From the NCBI GenBank assembly GCA_963971535.1, contig OZ020591.1, positions 18,276,823-18,340,822 on the forward strand: DNA of 64,000 nucleotides, written 5' to 3'. Below the pieces are notes generated by a model. The model was not told the origin of the DNA. It saw only the letters and a program-made list of their open reading frames with translations, and did not search any database. This stretch comes from Notolepis coatsorum (lineage: Eukaryota; Chordata; Actinopteri; Aulopiformes; Paralepididae). A program made the position numbers and the translations under genes. Shown in pieces: positions 32,675 through 43,959 of this stretch; within the stretch, counting starts at the first letter, position 1; each line of letters starts with the position of its first letter.

Positions 32675-33064
32675 ATCATTCTTTCCAAAAGAAAAGAGGC
32701 CTAGAAGCGTGGCTAACGCTAATGGCACGCATACCAGAGGCTAACTGCCTATGAAAACAGGCACAGAGGCACTGAAAGAGGATTTCACCCATCTAATGAA
32801 CACACTAGACTAGACAAATATCAAGATTTATCCATCAGTGGACCAATTGCATGCTTTTGCAGAGGACAAGAAGCCTTCAGTCAACTCCTTCAGACATTAA
32901 GCACCCCCCACAGCCCAAATGGAATGATAACAAAAAAAAAAACCTTTAAAAATATTATATATATATAAATATATATATATTTTTTTGTCAACCAATAGTC
33001 GACAAACGGCAAATTTTGGCCAATCCTAGTCGACCATCCAAATCCTTAGTCGGGGACAGCCCTA
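32561..33064. mobile_element. hAT-type MITE (GGGGACAGCCCTA), copy 2
   Basis: The right end GGGGACAGCCCTA is intact; the left end is degraded, starting near AGTCGACTAATCGGTCG. It carries the captured LINE ORF1 fragment at about 32698-32915, as in copies 1 and 3, and a long A run near 32635-32670. Confidence 0.75.
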
Positions 33065-33315
33065 GTGTGTACATACATTTACTATAGGCTAGTCTTTTTG
33101 ACATGGATTAGGCTAATTAGCTTTAACAATCCTGATTCCTGAGCCTATTTTATTCAAAAGGAAGATATTGATTTAAATAATATATATATAGCCTATATAT
33201 AATAAATACATTTTATCGTATCTCCTGTGCTGGCACAAGCACTACCATAGCACAGTGGAGAGACAACACACAATACATAATAATTCATGGAAATATACTA
33301 AAAAGCTATTTACAG

Positions 33316-33581
33316 TAGGGCTGAACGATTAATCGATTTTAAATTGAAATCGCGATTTGGAATGATGCAATTATCAAATCGCAAAAAATAAAATAAAAAA
33401 TCTCAATTATTTATTTAACCAGGAAGTTCCATTGAGATACAATATCGGTTTGGGAGAGGGAGGTAAGGGGTTTTAGATTGTGTGTTGTGAAGTTTAGACT
33501 TCAGAGAGGGAGAGTAAAGTACAGAAAATCGATCAAATAATCAACTGATTAATCGATAACAAAATAATCGTGACAGCCCTA
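33316..33581. mobile_element. MITE (TAGGGCTGAACGATTAATCG)
   Basis: The ends TAGGGCTGAACGATTAATCG and AATCGTGACAGCCCTA are inverted repeats. No matching 8-bp flanks could be recognised (ATTTACAG against ATTATTGT), so the insertion is old or rearranged. Confidence 0.6.
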
Positions 33582-33654
33582 ATTATTGTATTCTATTTTA
33601 CTAACAATTTTATTGCACTGCACTATTTTACTGTGCATCAGTGATAATCAAACC

Positions 33655-33909
33655 GTAAACAAAGAGGCCTATTAAGATCTTAAAATCCTAATATGAAAAA
33701 CGATGTGATTTAATGTTCTATGCCAGACCTTGACTGTCTATTTTGCTACCATCTATTTTATGCTTATTTTATGTCTGCACGTTATGCATTGCTCTTGATC
33801 TGCCAATTTTGTGCTCATTTTATGCCCGTCTTTTTTTTTTACTGCTGTGAAGCACTTTGAGCTGCAATTCTTGTATGAAAGGTTCTATACAAATAAAGTT
33901 TGATTATTA
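33655..33909 (+). mobile_element. L2-type LINE 3' UTR fragment
   Basis: The segment ends GCACTTTGAGCTGCAATTC, then CTATACAAATAAAG and a TTA-rich tail, as at 15275-15335 in the full L2. No coding part is present. Confidence 0.75.
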
Positions 33910-34034
33910 AGGCATTTGTTTGGATATAGAGACATGCATCCTGGAGACATGATCCAATAGAGAAAGTGCCGATCGACTTGAGATTGGTCTCTCCCGTGTT
34001 CAGGAGACTATTAGAAAAGTATATTGAATCAAGT

Positions 34035-34141
34035 CTTGTCATGTATGTTGTGTATGTCATAAATGTCACTATGAATTGAAAATGGCGGACCCTGATGTAA
34101 ATGTCTTTCTCTGGTCTGCATTCCCTTAACAATTCATGTTG
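34035..34141 (+). mobile_element. LINE 3' UTR fragment (Jockey group)
   Basis: The stretch from CATGTATGTTGTGTATGTC to CCCTTAACAATT matches the 3' UTR at 62765-62865. It ends before the usual AATAAAG tail, next to a G-rich run. Confidence 0.6.
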
Positions 34142-34197
34142 TGTGGGGGGGGGGGGGCAACCGCGGGGGGGCTCTCTCATTGTCGGTACACAGTGTG

Positions 34198-34490
34198 AGA
34201 AGAGCATTTATGCAGGTGAACACCAGAAAAGCTGCTGGCCCAGATGGAATAACAGGACGCATACTTAAGTCCTGTGCTAACCAGCTAGCCCCTGTGTTCA
34301 CCACCATATTTCATCGATCCCTGGCGGAGTCAGTGTCCCTGCCTGCTTCAAGATGTCTACCATCATCCCTGTACCAAAGAAACAGGTCTCAATGACTACA
34401 GACCTGTGGCACTCACCTCTGTGGCCATGAAATGTTTCGAGAGGCTGGTCAAGGATCACATTTGTGCCTCCCTCCCCAGTGATATGGACC
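34198..34490 (+). pseudogene. LINE reverse transcriptase, N-terminal part
   Basis: The frame reads KAAGPDGITGRILKSCANQL and then, after a frameshift, LNDYRPVALTSVAMKCFERL before the hAT insertion. The sequence continues after 40750 with [12 protein letters not shown]. Confidence 0.8.
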
Positions 34491-34651
34491 CAGGGCACGA
34501 AATTAACTTTTTGACTCACCGGCCAGTGGCGGGTAGATGGGACAATTCTACCCGCCAAGCATATTTCTTACCGGCCAAAAAATATATACATTTGTGTCAC
34601 ACATATACATTTTTTTCAGTACATTTCAAGTAGATAAGCTATTGCGTTGAA

Positions 34652-35156
34652 TAGGGCTGACCCCTATTAATCGATGACTAATCGGTCGAAAGGAGCCGTA
34701 GTCGACTGGCCAACCTCTTAGTCGAATATAATACAAAAATAAATAAAAAAATAAAAATAATAATTTTTTTATCATTCTTTCCAAAAGAAAAGAGGCATAG
34801 AAGCGTGGCTAACGCTAATGGCACGCATACCAGAGGCTAACTGCCTACGAAAACAGGCACAGAGGCACTGAAAGAGGATTTCACCCATCTAATGAACACA
34901 CTAGACAAATATCAAGATGTATCCATCAGTGGACCAATTGCATGCTTTTGCAGAGGACAAGAAGCCTTCAGTCGACTCCTTCAGACATTAAGCACCCCCC
35001 ACAACGATAAAAAAAATTTAAAAAAAAATAAGAAAATATATATATTTTTAAACATTATACTTTTTTTAATTTTTTTTTGTCGACCAATAGTCGAATAACG
35101 GCAAATGTTGGCCAATCCTAGTCGACCATCCAAATCCTTAGTCGGACACAGCCCTA
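34652..35156. mobile_element. hAT-type MITE (TAGGGCTGACCCC), copy 3
   Basis: Flanks GCGTTGAA (34644-34651) and ACGTTGAA (35157-35164) match at 7 of 8 positions. It carries the cleanest captured LINE ORF1 fragment (34789-35003). Confidence 0.9.
34789..35003 (+). pseudogene. Captured LINE ORF1 fragment in MITE copy 3
   Basis: The frame encodes LKEDFTHLMNTLDKYQDVSI then SGPIACFCRGQEAFSRLL, matching the esterase-like ORF1 at 7430-7570. The fragment has neither the start nor the end of ORF1, so it is cargo of the MITE rather than a LINE insertion with a 3' tail. Confidence 0.75.
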
Positions 35157-35189
35157 ACGTTGAAGAATAGACACTTAAAGAGGCCAGAG

Positions 35190-35657
35190 TTACATTTGTA
35201 CTCTCTCTCTGAAGTGACTTCTCACTATCTGCAAACAGCTCCACTGTCTGTGTGTAATTGTGTATACTTAGTAGCCTCCAGATGCAGCCAGGATTCTCCG
35301 GCGCTGCAGCTGGACCCTATTGGTCAAATCACATTCAGCATGCCTTGCCCTCAGCTAGAATACGCATCGAATCTATGTTATAAGACATTGATATCAGGAG
35401 CTATCTGTAGCTACTGCTAGCCGGCTATATAACGTTAAGACAACGCCTCAGTGAACTATTTAGTTTACTGGGACATAGAGCCAACGTGAGCTAACGTTGC
35501 CTACCGAGCAAACGGACTTCAACGGAGGTATTATGCACTCGACTAGAATTGCTGGAGCATTTGTTGATATCAGCAGCTATCAGTAGCTAGCCAGCTAGAT
35601 ACCGTTAGACAATGCCTCATGTATTAAAACTAAAAGTGAATAGTTGACTGGGTCATT
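35190..35657 (+). repeat. Shared cargo module 1 (copy in hAT 34491-40750)
   Basis: Matches 11330-11900 and the reverse complement of 43960-44480. The TSD of the next hAT (GTTTAAAC, 35658) directly follows AGTTGACTGGGTCATT. Confidence 0.75.
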
Positions 35658-36103
35658 GTTTAAACCAGGGGTCGGCAACCCTAGGCACGCGTGCCTGCTT
35701 AGGCACGCGGGACCATTTCCATAGGCACGCGGGGGGGGGGCAGCATAAAAAAAAAAAAAAAAAAATTATTATTATTATTATTATTTTTTTTTTTTTTTTT
35801 TTTACTTCGCTTTGAAATATTATTGTGAAATGTTTTGCACTGTTGTCGCATATCTCTTGTTGAAATCCTCCCACAGGTTCTTTTTTGTAAGTCGACTGTT
35901 CTGCACACCCCTATATTATGACAGCAATCAGCTGTTCCCATGTGCTCCGCTGTAGCCGGCCTCCCGCCGGCCTCCCGCAGCAGTCGCGCCAGGTAACACA
36001 CAGTGCTGAGGTTGCATTCTGTGCAGTGTCATGATCAACCCCCGCTAAGAAATCAAAGCAAATTCGCACATTCCAGCCCTCGTGGACAGACGATTACGGG
36101 TTT

Positions 36104-36421
36104 GTGGACCGTCAGAAGGACCGTGCTATGTGTTCTTTCTGTTTGGATAATGTAGTTTGCCAAACATCATCTGTGAAACGCCATTTCGAGACTAAGCATA
36201 AAACAAGTTTCAAGGATCAGGCGGATAAGGCAGAATCCATTAAACGTGCCGTCGCCAGGTATGGGAAGCAAGCCAGCACCCTCAAAGTGTTCACAAGCGC
36301 TAAAAAACACGCAACTGAAGCAATTGCTATCGCATTGCTCATTGCATTGCAAAACGTGGAAAGCCATTCACGGATGGCGACGTATATAGGCTTTTATCTG
36401 TACCTATTATGTTTTGTTTGA
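36104..36421 (+). pseudogene. hAT transposase N-terminal zinc-finger fragment
   Basis: Same 105-codon frame as 852-1169, with CSFC...HFETKH and a basic stretch (YGKQASTLKVFTSAKKHATE). The same deletion and frameshift in both copies show that the family spread in this shortened form. Confidence 0.78.
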
Positions 36422-36492
36422 AGGCTTGCCAAATAAAGAGACAATAAAAGCAAGGATAAAAGATATCCCCACCATGTCAACGGAACGTTGCA

Positions 36493-36729
36493 ATGGCTTT
36501 GCTGACGGTCTTCGGGTCAACATACCTCTGTGAGCAGATCTTTTCGCACATGAAGTATGTGCTCAACCCCTCCCGGAGTCGATTGACAACCGACCACTCC
36601 GAAGCATGTGTCCAGCTTAAAGTGACTAATTACACCCCCCAAATAACCGGAGCTCAGCCAGGCAAAACACTGACGCGACAGGTAGGCTGCTGTTTATTTT
36701 CCTATACATCGGTTTGCATGTTAACTTGA
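36493..36729 (+). pseudogene. hAT transposase C-terminal dimerisation fragment
   Basis: FGSTYLCEQIFSHMKYV and SRLTTDHSEACVQLKVT are the hAT dimerisation motif, nearly identical to the fragment at 544-780. Confidence 0.78.
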
Positions 36730-36855
36730 ACGTGCATATGCAGGGCTCTACGCATAATAGATCATACGCACAATCGCGCATATATTATTATTATTATTAC
36801 GCGGCATGTGTATGTGTAGGGCTAGGGGAGCTGTCCACTGTGCATGTGGTGCTGA

Positions 36856-36902
<47 letters not shown>

Positions 36903-38656
36903 GGAGAGATTGGAGGAGGAGGAGGAGGGTGTGCTTTGTGTGTGCACTGTGTGTGCCATCATGTTAACGTTAGCCTCAGTTAAACTTAAACCTTGGGACG
37001 CCTCGTTAGATGTAGCTGTGTTCTGAGGTGTTCTGAGCTTCTGAGCTGTGTCATGTGACAATAGTACACATATTTAATTGAAACCCTTTATTTGTTTATT
37101 ATTTCAATTTAGCTGGAAATACATTGCTACATCATTCAGTAACATTTGCAGAGCCTTATAACAAAAACATTATTACGGTCACCATTGTGACCAGTGCTTA
37201 ATCAACACATTTTATTATTTATTTTTCTATTATTTCATTGAACATTGCACATCAACTTGTGTTCTTAAAACAATGACAATAAACATAGTTTTATTAGGTT
37301 CAAACAATGTGGTTGTGTACTTATTTTTCTGTTAACTTATTATGGATTGAAAACTGAGCACAGTAACTGAACTCAATATTTTTAAGTTTGGGTAACTTAT
37401 TATTATTTATTTTTGTACAGTTCTCCATTAGGCCTGTAGGTGGAGCTATGGTGTGTGCTGTGTCCAAAAATGAATGGGCAAATGTGAGTGAAATGGTCGC
37501 ACTGTATGCAGCTGTTTGTCTGCATTGCACCCCCCCCCCCCCCCCAACTCAGATTTAGGGTTGATACAACCATCATAATAATATTGTTAATAATAACAAT
37601 AACAATAATGATGTAATAATGTAAGAATTATCATTAAAAAAACCTGATTATGAGAGAAAAAAAACGATGCATGGAATATTGTTGAGGCACACTAGTTACA
37701 ACTATATTTCAAATAGGCACTCCATGTCAAAAAGGTTGCTGACCCCTGGTTTAAACCATAACGTTAGCTCACGGAGGTCCGCAATAGACTAGTTTCAAGT
37801 TCAAGTTTCTTTAATAGTTGTCATACAGAAGTACAGAATACTTTTATACAAAATGCTTCTTACTGTTACGCTCCAGAGACTGTGCAAGACAAGAATGAAA
37901 TAAAATAACATAGTATAGTATGTAAATTAGAAGTAAAAAAAGAAATGGTCACAGTGTTCAGTATAGACATAATGTACAATGTTCGATGCAGAATAGACGT
38001 AACTGAGTTACCATATAATATACAATACTATGCAGTGTACTAATATACAATACTATATAGTGCAAGGCAGAAATGGGATGAGGTGCAATTTAGGTACAAT
38101 TTACAGTAGGTGTACGAGTTGTAGTGCAAATCCTTTATCAATAAATATAAAGTGTGTTTGTGTGATCTAAAGTGTGGAGAGTGGGTGCTGCAGTGTGTTG
38201 TTTGTTTAAGTGAGTGTGTGGGTGTGTGTGCTGTGTGCATTTGATGGTTGTTGCATAGTGTTTATTGTTCGTTTAGCAGCCTGATGGCCTGGGGATAGAA
38301 GCTTCTTCTGAGTCTTTCTGTGCTCGCCTTAAGACTCCGGTATCGCTTGCCTGACCGCAGCAGTTCAAAGAGGCAGTTGTTCGGGTGGCTCGAGTCCTTA
38401 ATAATTATCTTAGCCTTCCCCCTGCACCGCTTGTTGTAAATGTTCTGGAGGGTGGGAAGCCCCCCTCCAATTGTGCGTTCGGCTGAACGCGTCACTCTTT
38501 GTAGTCCGCTACGGTCTTGTGCAGTGCTATTCCCAAACCAGGAGGTGATGTTGCCAGTCAGGATGCTCTCTATTGGACATGAGTAGAAGTTCCTAAGAAT
38601 CTTCTGACTGACTTGGAACTTCCTTAGGCGCCTGAGGAAGTAGAGGCGTTGTCGTG

Positions 38657-39668
38657 CAGGCCTGTACAGTGCGATATATATATTGCACGTGCGACACTGA
38701 CGTCAGTCTGTGCGATGAATGAATTGACTTTAGTAGCACTGGTGCGATGGCCCGTGGCGCAAGCAAAAAAAAAGAAAGTGTGACGGTAAATTGAATGGAC
38801 CACAGCGCCACGCTATCCACTTGGTACTTGTAGTCTCGTGCGATTAAAAACAATGTCCCGTCTCGCCTAGAGTCCATAATCAAACACCAAATCCCATAAT
38901 CCCTAGCGAACAATATCCCCGCGACTAAATTGCGAGCTCAATGTACACTGACTGGGTGACTTCGACAAGATGAAGCGCTTTTTTAAGGTATTAAATCCAA
39001 CAAAAGAAGTACAAGATCAAAACCCCAAACGAGCCCGAGAGGGACCACCGTTAATAGAAACGAGACAAAAGGAGAAGATTAACAAGATGTACAGATATAA
39101 CGCAGAGTGGGAAAATGATTTTCCGTGGATATTTTTTAATGAGGAAGCACAGCTATTATTATTCTGTCACTGGTGCCGGGAGACTCCGGAAAAGATCCGA
39201 TCAGAGAATCCCTATGTCGCGGGTAACAATATCCTAAAAAGGGATAACATTAATAAACACAATACGTCCCATCGACACGTTCTTGCCCAGGATGCCTTCA
39301 ACGCTAAATAAACTCCTGAGCGGGCCGGCACCCTCTTGCACTCGCTGACTAAACACGACCAGAGCGGATGATGCTGATCTCCGTGAGGTAAAGTTTAAGA
39401 TGAATGTGACATATTGCATCGCCAAGGAAGAAATGCTATTTCAAATTTAAGCCGCTAATTTTACTCTGTAAAAAGAACTCCATCGTATGGCTACTTAAAT
39501 TCCCCTCCGGGATCAATAAAGTATTAATTATCTATCTATCAATCAATCTATCTATCTAATAACGAGACAATATGCAAATAAGGTAATAATAATAATAATA
39601 ATTAATTTAATTTATAAAGCCCTTTTCATTCATGCAGAGTTCCTTGTACTTAGTTCTGATTAATGCAA

Positions 39669-39702
<34 letters not shown>

Positions 39703-40263
39703 ATCTGAAAAAGTGGCCAGCAGACATGATGCTGGAACTGTGACACGTGTGCAGTGCACACACACACACACACACGCACACACACACACACGAATAATAA
39801 TAATAATAATAATAATACATTTATTTATTTGGTTCCACAAATATGTACAGGTGTTTGTATGCATTATATCTATTTGTTATGTTGGTTTATAGGTGTTTCT
39901 AGGTTGGTTTCTAGCTTTCCCTGTAATCTGAGTCCACACCAGCGCTGCCTGGTCTCGGACTGCTTCATATCGGTTATATGGTTATGTCCTTGTTCTTTTT
40001 GTTTTACATTATGGGCAAATAAAGAGAGAATTTGTCTAAAAGCATTTCTTGTTAAAGTTTGGATTTTGTGTGCCCTGTATGCAAGATTCATGTCCCTTGC
40101 CAGTCACATACCTATTTAAGTAATGAACTGCACTACTTGTGGTTGTTTTTAGAGATTTTAGAGACGTTTTATACTCGTGCTACAAGATTTTGGCCTGTGC
40201 TACAAAACTATCAACCTCTGTAGCACCAGTGCTATGTGCAAAAAAAGTTAACGTACAGCCCTG
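38657..40263 (+). mobile_element. hAT element (TIR CAGGCCTGTACA), ZNF862-like, internally deleted
   Basis: Ends CAGGCCTGTACAGTGCG and CGTACAGCCCTG with TGTCGTG on both sides (38650-38656, 40264-40270; an eighth base C if one C is shared). The uninterrupted site is visible near 17755. An N-terminal transposase frame is at 38970-39311; the rest is AT-rich with GT and CA microsatellites (39670-39790) and a LINE-like CTAT tail at about 39500-39555. Confidence 0.85.
38970..39311 (+). pseudogene. hAT transposase N-terminal part, TTF-type zinc finger
   Basis: A 113-codon frame starts MKRFFKVLNPTKEVQDQNPK and contains FCHWCRETPEKIRSENPY and HNTSHRHVLAQDAF, the TTF-type finger of ZNF862-like hAT transposases. 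The frame ends at TAA before the catalytic region, which is absent. Confidence 0.75.
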
Positions 40264-40750
40264 TGTCGTGCCTTCTTCACAACACTGTCAATGTGTGTGG
40301 TCCATGTCAAGTCCTCGGATATGTGGGCTCCGAGGTACTTGAAACTGTTCACTCTCTCAACCGGTGCCCCATCGATGCTGAGGGGGCTGTAGTCCTTGAC
40401 CCCCGACCTCCTGAAGTCCACAATCATCATAGAGCAGACTGCCTCTGTGTTGATATGAGCAGAAGCGAGCAGAGCAGAGCAGAAACAAGTCATATCCGCC
40501 CCAGGATATGACTCGTTGCCACGGGGTTCTCAAAATAAGAGTATCATATGAACCGAACGTTGCTAACTGCCGGAGCCATCGATATGACTGGAGCTGCGCT
40601 TGGGGCGGAAATGAGACCCGCACAGGATTTTCAAAATAAGAGTATCGATATGAACTACACGCCAGGTGGCGGGCAGACCTCTCATTGTTAGTCACCAAAC
40701 CTAAAATATGCCCGCTATTGGCGGGTGGCGGGCTCTAATTTCGTGCCCTG

Positions 40751-41840
40751 TATGGACCCTATGCAATTTGCATACAGGCCAAACAGGTCCACTGATGATC
40801 ATGATGCGGTCTCCCAAGTACTGCACAGCACCCTCTCTCACCTGGACCGCCAGAAGGGGGGCTATGTGAGACTGTTGTTCATTGACTACAGCTCAGCGTT
40901 CAACACCATAGTCCCCACCAGACTGGTGGACAAGCTGATCGAGCTGGGTCTGAGCTCCGCTCTGAGCGCCTGGATACTGGACTTTGAGCGAAAGGCCCCA
41001 GGCGGTCAGGGTGGGGGGTCAGACCTCCAACACCATCACCCTGAGCACCGGGTCCCCCCAGGGCTGTGTTCTGAGCCCCCTGCTGTACTCACACGACTGT
41101 GTGGCCAAGTTCAGCTCCAACTCCATAGTGAAGTTTGCGGACGACACAGTGGTGGTGGGGCTGATCTCGGACAACGACGAGAAGGCCTACCGGGAGGAGG
41201 TTGAGGTACTGGAACGCTGGTGCCAGGACAACAGCCTGCTTCTGAACATTGGTAAAACCAAGGAGCTGATCGTGGATTTTAGGAGGAGACAGCAGGAGAC
41301 ACACACACCACTGAGGATAAACGGGGCTACCATGGACAGGGTGAGCAGCTTCAAGTACCTGGGGGTCCCCATCTCAGAGGACCTGACATGGACAACACAC
41401 ATAGACTCAGTCGTAAAAAAGGCGAAGCAGCGCCTCTAACACCTGAGACAGTTAAGGAAGTTCAGAGTATCTGGGAAGATACTCCAGTCCTTCTACTCCG
41501 GAGCTGTAGAGAGCATCTTCTTGACTGGAAACATCACTGCCTGGTATGGCAACAGCACGGCACAGGACAAGAAGGCCCTACAGAGAGTGGTGCGCTCAGC
41601 CGAGCGTACCACGGGTATTGCACTACCAACCCTGCAGGTCCTATACAACAAGAGGTGCAAATCCAGAGCCTGCAGGATAATGAAAGACCCTCACCACCCC
41701 AACAACAGCCTGTTCATGCTGCTGCGGTCAGGCAAACGCCTGCGCACACCAGTAACGAGGACAGAGACACTTCGGCTCAGCTTCTTCCCCCAGGCCATCA
41801 GAGCATTGAACACTGAACTCTCCACGCACAAGCACACGTG
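40751..41840 (+). pseudogene. LINE reverse transcriptase, palm to C terminus
   Basis: [49 protein letters not shown] and [15 protein letters not shown] (the FADD catalytic box at about 41132) are clear. Two frame changes occur, near 40985 and 41440. The C terminus ends AIRALNTELSTHKH. Related but distinct from the LINE at 16922-18187. Confidence 0.85.
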
Positions 41841-42062
41841 AGCACACACACAACGCACACGCTCACACACTAGCAGCCACTTTAACACTTTAATCGCTGA
41901 AAACGCCGGAACTCGTCTTTCCCCGCCATGCTCATTCTGCCGAAGACGTCGTACCTCGTCTTTGATATCAATATTTCAAAAATCTGTGATCGAAATCATA
42001 TTTCTCCTCCGGGGACCTGAGATATACAGCTTAGCTCCTCTCAACTCTCTAGCGGTTCAAGA

Positions 42063-42076
42063 GCGCCATCTGGTGG
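42063..42076 (-). promoter_or_regulatory. CTCF core-like motif in piggyBac-like copy D
   Basis: On the minus strand CCACCAGATGGCGC, identical to copy A at 2152-2165 and a full match to the CTCF core consensus. Binding is unproven. Confidence 0.5.
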
Positions 42077-42748
42077 CCGATCGGCAGATCGCCAACAGGA
42101 AGTGACTCGCCAGACAGGAAGTGATCATCCATATTTCGTCCGGGCACTCGCGATCGTTAGCAGGAATCTATCTCGACACACTGGATAATCAATTGCTCGC
42201 CCTAACTCAATAAACAACGTTATTTGGACGTATATAGTATTATACAACCTGGAAATGGTTCATCAGGATCAACATCCCATAATCGAAAACTGTCTACTCC
42301 AAGCTGATCGCCCAACGGCCCGAGGAGACTTAGCGTTTTAGCGTGTATTATTACCGTATTCGATATAAACTGCTATGATGATCATATGACCCACACTAGA
42401 TGAATCATCTAACGCTGCCCACGGAATTATAAACGACCCCCCGCCCATCCGGTCAACCAGGGACCGAAACTAGAGAGCGCCACCCGCCATTTGCGCTCAG
42501 TTTTTACGTTTGGCGCCTCCCACTGAGACGTCTGAGCGCTGTGTGACGGGCAATCAAATAGTCATGTGAAAACCGAAAATCATGATCCAATTCTTTAGCG
42601 GAGTTCTCACTCGCTGTCTCAGCAGACATGAAGCGCGCACCGTGCACTGCTGCTGCTGCATGTAAACAGAGGCTATTGCCTCCGAGTCACCGTGACGTTA
42701 GTTAGCACTGCTGCTCCTACCCCTGTATGCCTGCATGTAAACAGAGGC

Positions 42749-43924
42749 TAGAGCCATATGAAATCCGCGTTCACGGAATCGCGGACGGAATCGCGGAATT
42801 AACCAATAAAAATGGAATCAACTGCAAAACGTGGAATATTGCAGAATTTGGCCTAATCTGGACTGAAATTTCGTTTTTGGGTGGAACGTTTGGTGTACAC
42901 GCGACCGGGGAGGCGGGGACGCTACAGCGTGTTACACACAACACAGCCGCGGTGCTCAAGCGTCTGGCTGCTTGTGTTAACATCGTCAAGAAGCTAAACT
43001 ATTCCACAATAAGCCCTCAATTCAGAGCAGAACAGTATCCTAATGACTTTTATGCCTCCGGTGATAAGGTGTTTTGCTAATTCTGTCAACGTTCCGTGGA
43101 CTGGACCCGCAAAAACACTTGCGACACTATTGTGATTAAATAGCTATAACGTTAGGACGTTTAGCTTCTAGCTAAATCTAGTGCACCCATCCATTTGTTT
43201 AATGCAAACGATTGTCATTATACACTGCCCTTTATAATCTAAATAAACTTAAATAGCTATGAAACGTTACATTACATAAGACTATAGATGGAAATGATAG
43301 CTTCTTGCTAAATCTAGTGCACCCATCCATTTGTTTAATGCAAACTATTGTCATTATACACTGCCCTTTATAATCTAAATAAATTTAAATAGCTATGAAA
43401 CGTTACAGTACATAGGACTATAGATGGAAATGATAGCTTCTTGCTAAATCTGGTGCACTCATCCATTTGTTTAATGCAAACGTTTGCCATTATACACTGT
43501 CCTTTATAAACGAAATAAAGTAAACTAAAGGTGCCTAAATTATGCATTACTATATTTCATCACAATATAATAGATATAGCTAGGTTACTGACATTGTCAT
43601 TGTGATAATGTCAGTAGTAGCTAGCTGTATCTATTGTTTACACTTGAAATATGTATTTTTATTTTGTCACAATATTAATTGAAACATAGTGTAAAATTGA
43701 ACTGTATTTCTGAGTTGAAGCACTTAAAAACATTAAATGGACTGTTATATCTTATTCAATTGTGGACATTTATTCATTCCCACTTATTAGACACTATTTC
43801 TGATGGTAAAATGAGCATAAAAGGCAAAATACAGAATTCTGAAATATTAAAACGGAAAAAATGGAATTTGGGAAAAAATAAAATGGAATTTGGAAAATAA
43901 TAAAACGGATTTCATATGGCTCTA
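42749..43924 (+). mobile_element. hAT-type element (TAGAGCCATATG), copy 3
   Basis: Ends TAGAGCCATATGAAATCC and GGATTTCATATGGCTCTA, perfect over 18 bp, with exact flanks ACAGAGGC (42741-42748, 43925-43932). An exon-like stretch encodes FYASGDKVFC and DWTRKNTC, the start of a BED/CGGBP1-like finger, with a stop between them. A 136-bp tandem repeat follows. Confidence 0.93.
43171..43530. repeat. 136-bp tandem repeat, about 2.6 copies, in hAT 42749-43924
   Basis: GCTAAATCTAGTGCAC or its variant starts at 43171, 43307 and 43443. Copies differ by a few substitutions. The shorter relatives at 20146 and 20791 do not show the array. Confidence 0.85.
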
Positions 43925-43959
43925 ACAGAGGCTATTGCCTCACCGTGACGTTAGTCTAG

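Larger units (their letters stand above)
35666..37748 (+). mobile_element. hAT element, GTF2IRD2/ZBED-like, complete ends, internally deleted
   Basis: The ends CAGGGGTCGGCAACC and GGTTGCTGACCCCTG are flanked by the exact 8-bp palindrome GTTTAAAC (35658-35665, 37749-37756). Fragments of a transposase lie at 36104-36421 and 36493-36729 with the DDE core removed. A CT microsatellite (about 36859-36899) and a C run (37531-37547) are present. Confidence 0.95.
37792..40428 (-). mobile_element. 5'-truncated LINE (I/Jockey group), split by a hAT
   Basis: Its own sequence, 37792-38656 and 40264-40428, is nearly identical to 16922-17925. The C-terminal frame (38262-38495) includes IIKDSSHPNNCLFELLRSGK. 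The 5' end is at about 40428, within the hAT shell. Confidence 0.85.
34491..40750. mobile_element. hAT shell (TIR CAGGGCACGAAATTA), copy 1, with nested elements
   Basis: The ends CAGGGCACGAAATTA and TAATTTCGTGCCCTG are perfect inverted repeats with exact 8-bp flanks TATGGACC (34483-34490, 40751-40758), and removal restores the LINE sequence. Its own sequence is only about 1 kb and contains cargo module 1 (35190-35657) but no transposase. It holds MITE 34652-35156, hAT 35666-37748 and LINE 37792-40428. Copy 2 is at 42458-44650. Confidence 0.93.

Noticed and set aside
38970-39311. Host ZNF862 gene exon
   Set aside because: It lies inside hAT terminal repeats with a target duplication, with no splice sites and no downstream exons.
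39607-40119. His-Thr and Cys-Val repeat proteins
   Set aside because: They are translations of CA/GT microsatellites inside a hAT element.
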